Source: Ruania rhizosphaerae (GTDB lineage: Bacteria > Actinomycetota > Actinomycetes > Actinomycetales > Beutenbergiaceae). Taken from it: a DNA stretch of 64,000 nucleotides. Each line of letters begins with the position of its first letter. The first letter of the stretch is position 1. The stretch covers positions 124,001 to 188,000 of the forward strand of contig NZ_VSMB01000009.1 of assembly GCF_009805705.1 (NCBI RefSeq), given 5' to 3'. The position numbers and the translations under genes were made by a program. The notes under the pieces were generated by a model. The model saw nothing but the letters and a program-made list of their open reading frames with translations, made no database searches and had not been told where the DNA came from. Below are positions 15,947-22,951 of the stretch, piece after piece.

Positions 15947-16828
15947 ATGCAGAACCCGTGGATCGAGTACGAAGAACGGTTCGATGTGGTGCTCACCCAC
16001 ATCTACGATCACCTGGACGAGCCGCTCGACATGGTCCGGCTCGCGGAGGTCGCCGGGTTCTCACCGCGGCACTGGCACCGGGTCTTCGTCTCGGCGTTCG
16101 GGGAGTCGTTGCCTGCCCTGGTCAAGCGACTGCGCATCCAACTCGCGGTCTCGCTGCTGGTCTCCACGACCGCACCGATCCGTGAGATTGCCATGGAGTG
16201 CGGGTACCCGGACGTGCCCTCGTTCACCCGAGCGTTCCGAGCCACCACGGGAACCACACCGGCCGACTACCGACTCACCGGCGGGCATGCCGACCTGCGA
16301 GCTGCCCGCACGCACCACGATCCCGAGGCCTTCGCAGTCGAGATCCGGAACCTTCCCGAGATCGACTGTCTCGCCGTCCGCCACTACGGCTCGTACCTGC
16401 GGATCGACCGCGCGTTCCACGACCTACGGATCTGGCTCGCCGCCCACGGCTACGACTGGGCAGACGTCCAGATGTACGGCGTGTACCTCTCCGACCCGAC
16501 GCAGGCCGCCGAGGCAGACCTGGAGTCGATGGCGTGCGTGCCCCGCCCGGCAGGATTGACCGCTGAGCTGAGGCCACTCTCCCCAGACGCTGCCCCGATC
16601 GAACCGGTGACGATCCGCCCCGGTCCCTATGCCGTCCTCGAGCACGTCGGTGCGTACGCAGACATGCCGGACACCTACGCCTGGCTCTTCGGATGCTGGG
16701 TGCCGCACACGGGCCACCGTCTCGCTGACCACCCGGTGGTTGAGCGCTATCTCTCACGACCACAGGAGCACGGACCGACTACCAACACCACCGAGCTCCT
16801 GCTCCCGCTCGAGTGGGGGCGCGGGTAA
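15947..16828 (+). CDS. AraC-family transcriptional regulator with GyrI-like effector domain
   Basis: 293 aa. The N-terminal AraC DNA-binding domain holds two helix-turn-helix units (LAEVAGFSPRHWHRVF at about 28-43 and IREIAMECGYPDVPSFTRAF at about 79-98, followed by GTTPADYR). The C-terminal half (about 120-290) is a GyrI-like small-molecule-binding domain, as in Rob and BmrR-type multidrug sensors. Proteins of this layout typically activate stress or efflux genes upon ligand binding. It is third in a plus-strand cluster whose first gene encodes a free-standing effector-binding domain. Confidence 0.9.
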   Translation: MQNPWIEYEERFDVVLTHIYDHLDEPLDMVRLAEVAGFSPRHWHRVFVSAFGESLPALVKRLRIQLAVSLLVSTTAPIREIAMECGYPDVPSFTRAFRATTGTTPADYRLTGGHADLRAARTHHDPEAFAVEIRNLPEIDCLAVRHYGSYLRIDRAFHDLRIWLAAHGYDWADVQMYGVYLSDPTQAAEADLESMACVPRPAGLTAELRPLSPDAAPIEPVTIRPGPYAVLEHVGAYADMPDTYAWLFGCWVPHTGHRLADHPVVERYLSRPQEHGPTTNTTELLLPLEWGRG

Positions 16829-16912
16829 GAGCGGGTGGTGGCCTTCGGGCGATCCAGGTAGCGCTCCGGGCAGGAGTCAGGACGCTAGTAGGAAAGTGCG
16901 CGCGCCCGAGTC

Positions 16913-18259
16913 CTATCGCTCTGCGACTGCTCCGTCTTGGGAGGAGAGTGCGGTCGAACTGAGTGCTGGTTCAGGTTCTGATTCGGCTTCGCGTAGTCGC
17001 GGGGGTGGCGCGCTCCAGCTCTTCAGGTGCTGAACGACGTCCGCATAGAAGGTGTCGAGTAGATCGAGCACCGAGTCGATGAAGGAACCGCGGCCTCGTG
17101 CGACTTTCGTCCCCATCGGGGCAGAGTATGCGATTCGGAATGACCTGATCTCCTTCTTCGGGTCGATGACGAGGACCGAGGGATCGTCTCGAACGACACT
17201 GAGTAGCTCGGCAGCCCCTGGTCCGCGCGAGTTCGCTACGAGCGCTTCGATTCGCGTGTCTCCGGGAGCATTCTTCAATTGTCGAACGAGCCAGTTCACG
17301 CGTGTGGCCTGCCGTCCAGTACGCGGTGCGTCGATACTGATGTGCGCCGTGATCTGGCTAGCGCGTAGATCAGCGGTGAGGTGCACACTACCGACCGTTG
17401 CAGGAATCTTGACAGCGCCCGTCAGTTGGCCCGCTTCGGTCAGACTTCGAGTAAGGGCTTGGGTGCGAATCTGCGGATCGGCGCGTTCCTTTCTGCTCAG
17501 TCCTGGGACGATCTCGGTTCCCAACTGTCGCCCGAGTCGAAGGCATGCAAACCGGATCAGAGCATCGAACCGTGCGACAACATCAGGAACTGATGGGTCG
17601 GTTGCTCGTAGCGTTTGGGTGCGCACAGCGTTGCGTAGTGTCACCCAATGCTGGCCCATGTCCGAGAACTCCATCGCTCCCGACCGCGGGTGTTCGAGGT
17701 AGCGGATGAGTTCTCTGAGGATCCAGGCCTGTTCAGGGTCTGAGATGCCCTTGTGCTCGGCCTGCATCACTGCGGTGGAGAGGACGTAGGACCATGATCG
17801 GTGGTGGAGATCCACCTTCCGCAGTTTCCGTCCGTCAACCTTGGTCGGGTGCACACCGAACATCGGGGGTATCTCGTTCGAGATGGTGAGCAGAGCGTCG
17901 AAACGATGCTCGCGAGCGAGGTCGAGATATGCTTCGAGCTGTTCTGCGGCGAGTTCATTCTTTCCGGTTTTGACTTCGACGAGAGCCGTCCAGGTGGCCT
18001 TTCCTCGGCTCACGCGGATGAGGCCGTCCGGATAGATCTTCCTGTCTCCAATGTCGAAAGGTACTTCGATATAGGTTTCGACGTTTCCCGCCGGCGCACC
18101 CAGCGGCTTGAGTAGCGTCAGACCGAACTCCTTGACGATCGACATCACGGCTAGAAGGGCCGATGTTGCTCGTCGTTCTTGCTCATCTGCGCCTGAGATG
18201 CCCGATGTCGGAATCAAGCGGGCTTCGTGCCAACTCTCGGTCGCGTCTTCGTCAACCAT
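16913..18259 (-). CDS. Uncharacterised protein with PD-(D/E)XK-like N-terminal motif
   Basis: 448-aa protein of unknown function. The N-terminal third has YIEVPFDIGDRKIYPDGLIRV followed by ALVEVKTGKNEL, giving Asp78...Glu95-x-Lys97, the spacing of a PD-(D/E)XK nuclease core. I recall similar actinobacterial proteins annotated only as hypothetical or stress response. The C-terminal half has no motif I recognise. Base composition is visibly less GC-rich than its neighbours, and it stands alone between an AraC cluster and a phosphoesterase, suggesting transfer. Possible roles are a defence or DNA-repair nuclease, or a catalytically dead restriction-fold protein; only the motif spacing supports this. 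Confidence 0.7.
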   Translation of the reverse strand: MVDEDATESWHEARLIPTSGISGADEQERRATSALLAVMSIVKEFGLTLLKPLGAPAGNVETYIEVPFDIGDRKIYPDGLIRVSRGKATWTALVEVKTGKNELAAEQLEAYLDLAREHRFDALLTISNEIPPMFGVHPTKVDGRKLRKVDLHHRSWSYVLSTAVMQAEHKGISDPEQAWILRELIRYLEHPRSGAMEFSDMGQHWVTLRNAVRTQTLRATDPSVPDVVARFDALIRFACLRLGRQLGTEIVPGLSRKERADPQIRTQALTRSLTEAGQLTGAVKIPATVGSVHLTADLRASQITAHISIDAPRTGRQATRVNWLVRQLKNAPGDTRIEALVANSRGPGAAELLSVVRDDPSVLVIDPKKEIRSFRIAYSAPMGTKVARGRGSFIDSVLDLLDTFYADVVQHLKSWSAPPPRLREAESEPEPALSSTALSSQDGAVAER

Positions 18260-18334
18260 AGGAACCCCCGTCGCGTTCGATGCTGGGACCCTACCGGTTT
18301 GACGATCGTCTGTCGCGGGTTGTCGTGCGCTGAG

Positions 18335-18381
18335 CGCTGGGTTCCTCGGCGTTCGAGGCCTCGATGCCGAGGAACCCAGCG
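18335..18381 (-). terminator. Long perfect stem-loop downstream of the metallophosphoesterase gene
   Basis: Two perfect 16-nt arms (18335-18350 and 18366-18381, CGCTGGGTTCCTCGGC and its complement) flank a 15-nt loop that itself holds the palindrome CGAGGCCTCG. It lies 32 bp past the stop of the minus-strand phosphoesterase gene and before the next minus-strand start, so it is the likely terminator. No clear U-tract is present. Confidence 0.7.
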
Positions 18382-18413
18382 TTCGGCCGGGGGACGGGCC
18401 GGTTGCGAGGAGA

Positions 18414-20336
18414 TCAGTTCCGGTGGGCGTTGCCCCGGCAGGAGTTGTCCGCCACGACCTCGCCGTCGGCGGTCAGCTCCAGGGTCACGACGTCGTCGTA
18501 AACGCGCCGCTCGGTGCCGGTGACGTTGTACTCGGCGTCCATCAACGGGAACAGGTAGACCGGGGTCAGGGTCAGCTCGGACCCGCACCGGGTGCGCTGC
18601 AGATCCATCTGCAGGTGGCCGTAGTGGAGGCCACCGTCGACGAGCTGTGGGTTGCCGTTGGCGTCGTTCTCCCACAACTCTGGTTCGTCGACCGAGGCCG
18701 ACCACTCGGAATGGGTGTTGAAGCGGATCGGCTCGTAGCTGCCGGCCTCGGTCTCGTACAACTGCTCACCGCGAAGTCCATCGGCGGCCACGCCCACGTC
18801 GTACACCTGGATGCCGACGCCATCTCCGTCGGAGTCGACGAAGGACCGCTCGAACATCTCGTCGTGTCCGCTGATCACGGCGGCCACCCCGTACTCCTCG
18901 AACATCGGGGTGTAGGCCCGCATCGCGACGCCGGACTGGTTGTCCGCGAACTCGTGGTTGGGCGGGGTGCCGTGCACACCGCTGGAGTAGGCGGCGTGGT
19001 GGAACTGCACGATCACCACCTGACCCTGCGCACGCGCCTCGGCCAGCTGAGCCTCGGCCCACTCCCACTGCGCGCTGCCCTCACCCAGGTCCGGCAGGTC
19101 CGACTCGCTCGCGTCGGCGCCGTAGACGTCGGCGAACGCCTCGCCGTACTCCTCGGCGGTGAACGATCCCTGCGTGTCGGTCGACATGCGCTCGGGAGTC
19201 AGATTGGTGTCGTCGCCGGAGAACACCTCACCGGAGAGCGTGCCGGTGGCCGTGTTCTCGTCGGGCAGGCCGTTGGTGGAGTCGAGGGTGAGGATCGTGA
19301 CCGGGCCGTGGTCGAGCCGGTAGTAGGAGTCCCGGACCTGCGGGTTCGCCGGGTCGCCCGGTGTGACCATGTAGTCGAGGTACCGGTTGCGGGAGACCAC
19401 CACCGGTGTGCGGTCCTCCGGCGTGCCGTATCCACCACTGATGCTGGCGTAGGTCTCCCAGTTGCCCAGCGCCGTCACGAGGGGAACGTTGGAGGCGAGA
19501 TCACTGGAGTCGCCGGCAAAGTGCCGCCAGAACTCGTCCCAAGCCGGCTGGTAGCCCGAACCTTGCACCAGGTCGCCGGCGATCAGCATCAGGTCCGGGT
19601 CCTGCTCGGCGATGGTGGCGATGTTGGCGTCGAGGGCGTCGGCCTGGTTCATCGGATAGCGCACTAGCTCCTCGCCGTAGCGCACGGCGGTTCCGTAGCG
19701 CTCAGCCCACAGGGAGTCGATGGCTGGGCGGTCGGCTGACCCGTCGGCGAGTCCGGCCCAGGCTGTCTCCCACTCGCGGTGCTCGCTCCGTCCCGCCGGC
19801 TCGGTCTCGGTGTCCGAGAAGGCCATCAGCCGCACGTGGTTCCACCGGTCAGCGTCGGGAGCCGTGGTGAACGTGGCACTGTGCTCCACGCCGTCCTGGT
19901 CGACGGTGTACCGGTAGGTCTTGCCCGCCATCAGCCCGTCGATCTCGACCACGTGCTGGTAGTTGTTGTCCGAGAACAGCCACGAGCCCTGGTCGAGTCC
20001 GTCGATGCCTTGCGCGAGCTCAGCATCGGAGTACTCCATCAGGTCCAGGTACTGCGGGTCGCTGGTGAAGGTCTCCCGTCCGATACCGGGGCCGTTGACG
20101 GTCACCGTGCCGGAGGTCTCCAGCTCGCTGATCCACACGAGTGTCATGGCCTCCGACGACGGCGCCTGCAGATAGGGCAGTACGCGGAAGCCTGGCTGTG
20201 GTTCCACCGGTGAACTACCGGTGGAGGGCAGTGGGGTCATGGGCTGCGTCCCGCCGGGCGGAGCGGCGACCGCCGGCGCGGCCAGGGCAGTGGTAGCGGA
20301 CAGAGCGAGCAGGATCGGGGCGATCTTTCGGCGCAT
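18414..20336 (-). CDS. Secreted metallophosphoesterase with purple-acid-phosphatase-like N-terminal domain
   Basis: 640 aa from ATG at 20336 (GGGAG upstream); the frame runs further but the signal peptide (RRKIAPILLALSATTALAAPAVAA) starts here. Residues about 50-160 resemble the fibronectin-like domain of purple acid phosphatases (RVLPYLQAPSSEAMTLVW). The calcineurin-like core follows with LMAFSDTE, LIAGDLVQG, TALGNWETY, VQFHHAAYSSG and VISGHDEMF. Two motif positions deviate: DTE rather than DxH and GNWE rather than GNHE. A C-terminal cysteine pair may be disulphide-linked outside the cell. It probably hydrolyses extracellular phosphoesters; activity is uncertain because of these substitutions. 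Confidence 0.85.
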   Translation of the reverse strand: MRRKIAPILLALSATTALAAPAVAAPPGGTQPMTPLPSTGSSPVEPQPGFRVLPYLQAPSSEAMTLVWISELETSGTVTVNGPGIGRETFTSDPQYLDLMEYSDAELAQGIDGLDQGSWLFSDNNYQHVVEIDGLMAGKTYRYTVDQDGVEHSATFTTAPDADRWNHVRLMAFSDTETEPAGRSEHREWETAWAGLADGSADRPAIDSLWAERYGTAVRYGEELVRYPMNQADALDANIATIAEQDPDLMLIAGDLVQGSGYQPAWDEFWRHFAGDSSDLASNVPLVTALGNWETYASISGGYGTPEDRTPVVVSRNRYLDYMVTPGDPANPQVRDSYYRLDHGPVTILTLDSTNGLPDENTATGTLSGEVFSGDDTNLTPERMSTDTQGSFTAEEYGEAFADVYGADASESDLPDLGEGSAQWEWAEAQLAEARAQGQVVIVQFHHAAYSSGVHGTPPNHEFADNQSGVAMRAYTPMFEEYGVAAVISGHDEMFERSFVDSDGDGVGIQVYDVGVAADGLRGEQLYETEAGSYEPIRFNTHSEWSASVDEPELWENDANGNPQLVDGGLHYGHLQMDLQRTRCGSELTLTPVYLFPLMDAEYNVTGTERRVYDDVVTLELTADGEVVADNSCRGNAHRN

Positions 20337-20503
20337 GAGTGACTCCCGGGTAGTGCGCGTACCAGTCGTCGGAGCACGACGTGAGACCACTATGGCGCAG
20401 AGATGATCATCCCGGGTAGGGGTGAATCGGAACCGATGGCGGGCTTCCGCGGCGAGCGTTGCATAGCTAGCATGACCCGGACGGGGCATGCGGAGGGGGA
20501 GCG

Positions 20504-21148
20504 ATGATGACGGTGACCTGGCGGCGGTCGATGGCGGCTGTGGCAGTTGCGGGTGCGATGACGGCCGGGTGCGCCAGCACGCCGCCGATGGTGCAGCCCG
20601 TGACCGACGTCCCGACAGCACCGAGCAGCGACGCGCCGGCTGAGCCAACGAGCGTGGACGACGAGTCGAGCGAAGGCGCCGGTTCGCAGGCTTCGGAGAC
20701 TGCCGGGGGAGCGGGCCAGGTGGCGGAGCTGGTGACTCCCGCCGCGGATTTCGATCCGTGCAGTGTGCTCTCGGCCGCTGACGTGAGTGAAGCCATCGGG
20801 ATCGACGTCCCGCAGGGCGAGTCCCATGAGGTGATGGGGACCTACCAGTGCAGGTTCACCGACTCCGAGGATTCGGGAGTCTCGGTGCAGTGGGTGCCAT
20901 TCGCAGGAGGCTTCGACGGAGCCCTCACCGTGCTCGAGAACACCTTCGACATCACTGGCGACGTGGAGCCGGTAGACATCGCCGGAGCCGGTGACGCCGT
21001 GAGAGTCCCCATCGCCTTCGGTCCGGCGATCGGTGAGGTGGTCTACGCCCGTGTCCAGGGCGGCTACTTCCAAGTCATGACGTTGACCGAGACGGGCCCG
21101 ACGGACGCCGTCCCGGTCACGACACTCACCCTCGAGCGCGTGCCGTAG
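20504..21148 (+). CDS. DUF3558-like lipoprotein
   Basis: 214 aa. An N-terminal signal with lipobox (AGAMTAGCAS, Cys near residue 23) is followed by a Ser/Thr/Ala/Pro-rich linker to about residue 75. A compact domain then begins FDPCSVLSAADVSEAIG and contains YQCRF, the two-cysteine pattern of DUF3558 actinobacterial lipoproteins. It should be anchored on the outer face of the membrane; function is unknown. GGGGGAG gives a strong ribosome-binding site before ATG at 20504 or the next ATG at 20507. It is divergent from the phosphoesterase gene, with a 167-bp shared upstream region. Confidence 0.82.
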   Translation: MMTVTWRRSMAAVAVAGAMTAGCASTPPMVQPVTDVPTAPSSDAPAEPTSVDDESSEGAGSQASETAGGAGQVAELVTPAADFDPCSVLSAADVSEAIGIDVPQGESHEVMGTYQCRFTDSEDSGVSVQWVPFAGGFDGALTVLENTFDITGDVEPVDIAGAGDAVRVPIAFGPAIGEVVYARVQGGYFQVMTLTETGPTDAVPVTTLTLERVP

Positions 21149-21212
21149 GCCAGCGTGGATCGATACGGGGACGAACGCCCGGCGGGGCCAGGACGGTCTC
21201 CGAGGACGCTCC

Positions 21213-22391
21213 CTATGTCGCAGCTCGCAGACGTGGAGCTGGTTTCACCGCCAGGTGGGGGTAGGCGGCTTCTCGCCCCTGGAAGGCGAGCACGTCGGGA
21301 TTGCGAATGTGGCCACCGGCGATCTCCGTCGCCCGGGTGATCGTCTCACTGGCGGCCCAGGCGCTCGGCCCTTCCATCACGGTGCGCAGGAACGGCAGCA
21401 GCGCCTCGCTGTTCTCCCAGGTGGCGGACTCCCACAGGTGGGACGGGGAGTGGTCGACGGCGTAATAGTGCACGTTGTCGCCGACGGTGAACATCGGGTC
21501 CGCGAACGATGTCGCCCGGGCCCAGCTGAATCCCATCCCCTCGTCGCAGGAAACGTCCACGACGATGCTGCCGGGTCGGAACGCGCCCAGGTCCTCCTCG
21601 CGCAGATAGGTGAGCGGGGCCAACGGGTCCTGCAGCGTGCAGTTGACCACGATGTCGCTCTCCGCCAGGAACGGGGCGAGCGGCACCCGGCCCTTCTCAC
21701 TGATGACGTAGCGGGGATGGGTGGGGTCGTCGTCATGGTCGAGTTGGAGGATCCGCACCGAGGGGATCGGCGATCCGACGGCGGCGACCTCCCGGTTCGT
21801 CAGCACCCGTACGTCGTGGATGCCCTGCGCGTGCAGTGCGGTCACGGCCCCGCGAGCCGTCGCACCGAAACCGATGACGACGGCGCGCAGCCACCTGCCG
21901 TAGTTGCCGGTGAGTCCGCGCAGTTGCAGTGCGTGCAGTATCGAGGAGTACCCCGCCAACTCATTGTTCTTGTGGAACACGTGGAGGCCGAAGCCGCCGT
22001 CGTGCTTCCAGTGGTTCATGGCCTCGAATGCGATCAGGGTGAGATTCTTGTCGATAGCCAACTGGGTGAGGCCAGCATCCTGCACGCAGTGCGGCCACCC
22101 CCACAGCACCTGGCCCTCGCGGACGTCCGCGAGGTCACTCAGTTGCGGTTTGGGCAGCACCACCACGTTCGCCGAGGCGATCACCTCGGCGCGCGGGCGC
22201 ACTGCGGCCACAGACTCGGCCAAGACCTCGTCCGTGACCCCGAATCGCTCGCCGTAGCCCGACTCGAGCACGATGCGGGCGCGCAGCTCGGAGTCGATCC
22301 GCTCCAGGTGTGCGGGGTGCAGGGCGAGACGGCGTTCGTCCGTCTTGGCCGAGGTTCCGAGAACTCCGAGGGTGAGAAGGTCCGCGGCCAC
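21213..22391 (-). CDS. Alanine dehydrogenase/PNT-family oxidoreductase, possibly N5-(carboxyethyl)ornithine synthase
   Basis: 392 aa from GTG at 22391. The N-terminal domain reads LTLGVLGTSAKTDERRLALHP, the family's ligand-binding entry, and GFGATARGAVTAL near the middle is a Rossmann dinucleotide motif. DVSCDEGMGFSWARATSF and HYYAVDHSPSHLWESAT are typical of the AlaDH-like branch that includes N5-(carboxyethyl)ornithine synthase, so a reductive amination or opine-type reaction with NAD(P)H is likely. It starts 2 bp after the stop of the 44-aa lysine-rich protein gene and is probably co-translated with it. Plain alanine dehydrogenase is less likely from the overall length and divergence. Confidence 0.8.
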   Translation of the reverse strand: MAADLLTLGVLGTSAKTDERRLALHPAHLERIDSELRARIVLESGYGERFGVTDEVLAESVAAVRPRAEVIASANVVVLPKPQLSDLADVREGQVLWGWPHCVQDAGLTQLAIDKNLTLIAFEAMNHWKHDGGFGLHVFHKNNELAGYSSILHALQLRGLTGNYGRWLRAVVIGFGATARGAVTALHAQGIHDVRVLTNREVAAVGSPIPSVRILQLDHDDDPTHPRYVISEKGRVPLAPFLAESDIVVNCTLQDPLAPLTYLREEDLGAFRPGSIVVDVSCDEGMGFSWARATSFADPMFTVGDNVHYYAVDHSPSHLWESATWENSEALLPFLRTVMEGPSAWAASETITRATEIAGGHIRNPDVLAFQGREAAYPHLAVKPAPRLRAAT

Positions 22392-22393
22392 TC

Positions 22394-22528
22394 TCAGTGC
22401 TTCTTCTTGGCGACGACGCTCTCGACGGCGCTGGCGTGCTCGGCGTTCTTGGCCCGCTTGTCCGCCTTGTCGGCGCGCTTTTCCTTGAGGGACTTTCCGG
22501 CCTTCTTGGCATTGGACTTGTTGTTCAT
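22394..22528 (-). CDS. Small lysine-rich protein, 44 aa
   Basis: ATG at 22528 opens a 44-codon frame ending TGA at 22394. The product begins MNNKSNAKKAGKSLKEKRAD, contains repeated DKADKRAKN-type blocks, and ends VVAKKKH; about one third of residues are lysine or arginine, interspersed with alanine, so a long basic helix is expected. GGGAG lies 7 nt before the ATG. The stop is 2 bp before the GTG of the AlaDH/PNT-family gene. I recall similar short Lys/Ala-rich proteins in other actinobacteria, with no known role; nucleic-acid or ribosome association is a guess. Confidence 0.75.
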   Translation of the reverse strand: MNNKSNAKKAGKSLKEKRADKADKRAKNAEHASAVESVVAKKKH

Positions 22529-22669
22529 CGTGGAACTCCCTCGTCACCGGACCAAAAGGTGGTCCATGTGCTGACACTACGCCCTGGATGCGCTGGCGCC
22601 TCATTCGCCATCGGGTGGGTGAGGGTCGGCGGGATAGGCTGACCGAACCATCCCGATGAAAGGCCCGCC

Positions 22670-22894
22670 GTGATCAAGAAGCCTGTGCTGGCAGTGGTCG
22701 GCGTGATCGCCGTGCTGATCGGGGCGGTGTGGGCAGGTCAAGGCATCGGTCTGCTGCCCGGCAGCTCGATGACCGGGGACCCGACCTGGCTGGTGATCGG
22801 TTCCATCACGCTCGCCCTGGGCGTGGTGCTCGTGGTCCTCAGCACCCGTGGGCGTTCCTGGCGCAACCCGAACGGCCCGCCTGGACAACACTGA
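22670..22894 (+). CDS. Small membrane protein, 74 aa
   Basis: Two predicted transmembrane helices, VLAVVGVIAVLIGAVWAGQG (about 6-25) and WLVIGSITLALGVVLVVLS (about 40-58), are joined by a short loop and followed by a basic tail RGRSWRNPNGPPGQH. Such short two-helix proteins are common in actinobacteria and lack assigned functions. GTG start with a weak GAAAGG upstream. It stands alone between the Lys-rich/AlaDH operon (divergent) and the flavin oxidoreductase fusion gene (convergent). Confidence 0.75.
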   Translation: MIKKPVLAVVGVIAVLIGAVWAGQGIGLLPGSSMTGDPTWLVIGSITLALGVVLVVLSTRGRSWRNPNGPPGQH

Positions 22895-22951
22895 CAGCCC
22901 TGACAGCCCTGACAGCACCGGCGTGCCGCGTGCACCTTGGCCAGTACCAGC

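Noticed and set aside
21255-22574. 439-codon plus-strand frame
   Set aside because: Antisense to the AlaDH/PNT-family gene and the 44-aa gene; no motif and atypical composition.
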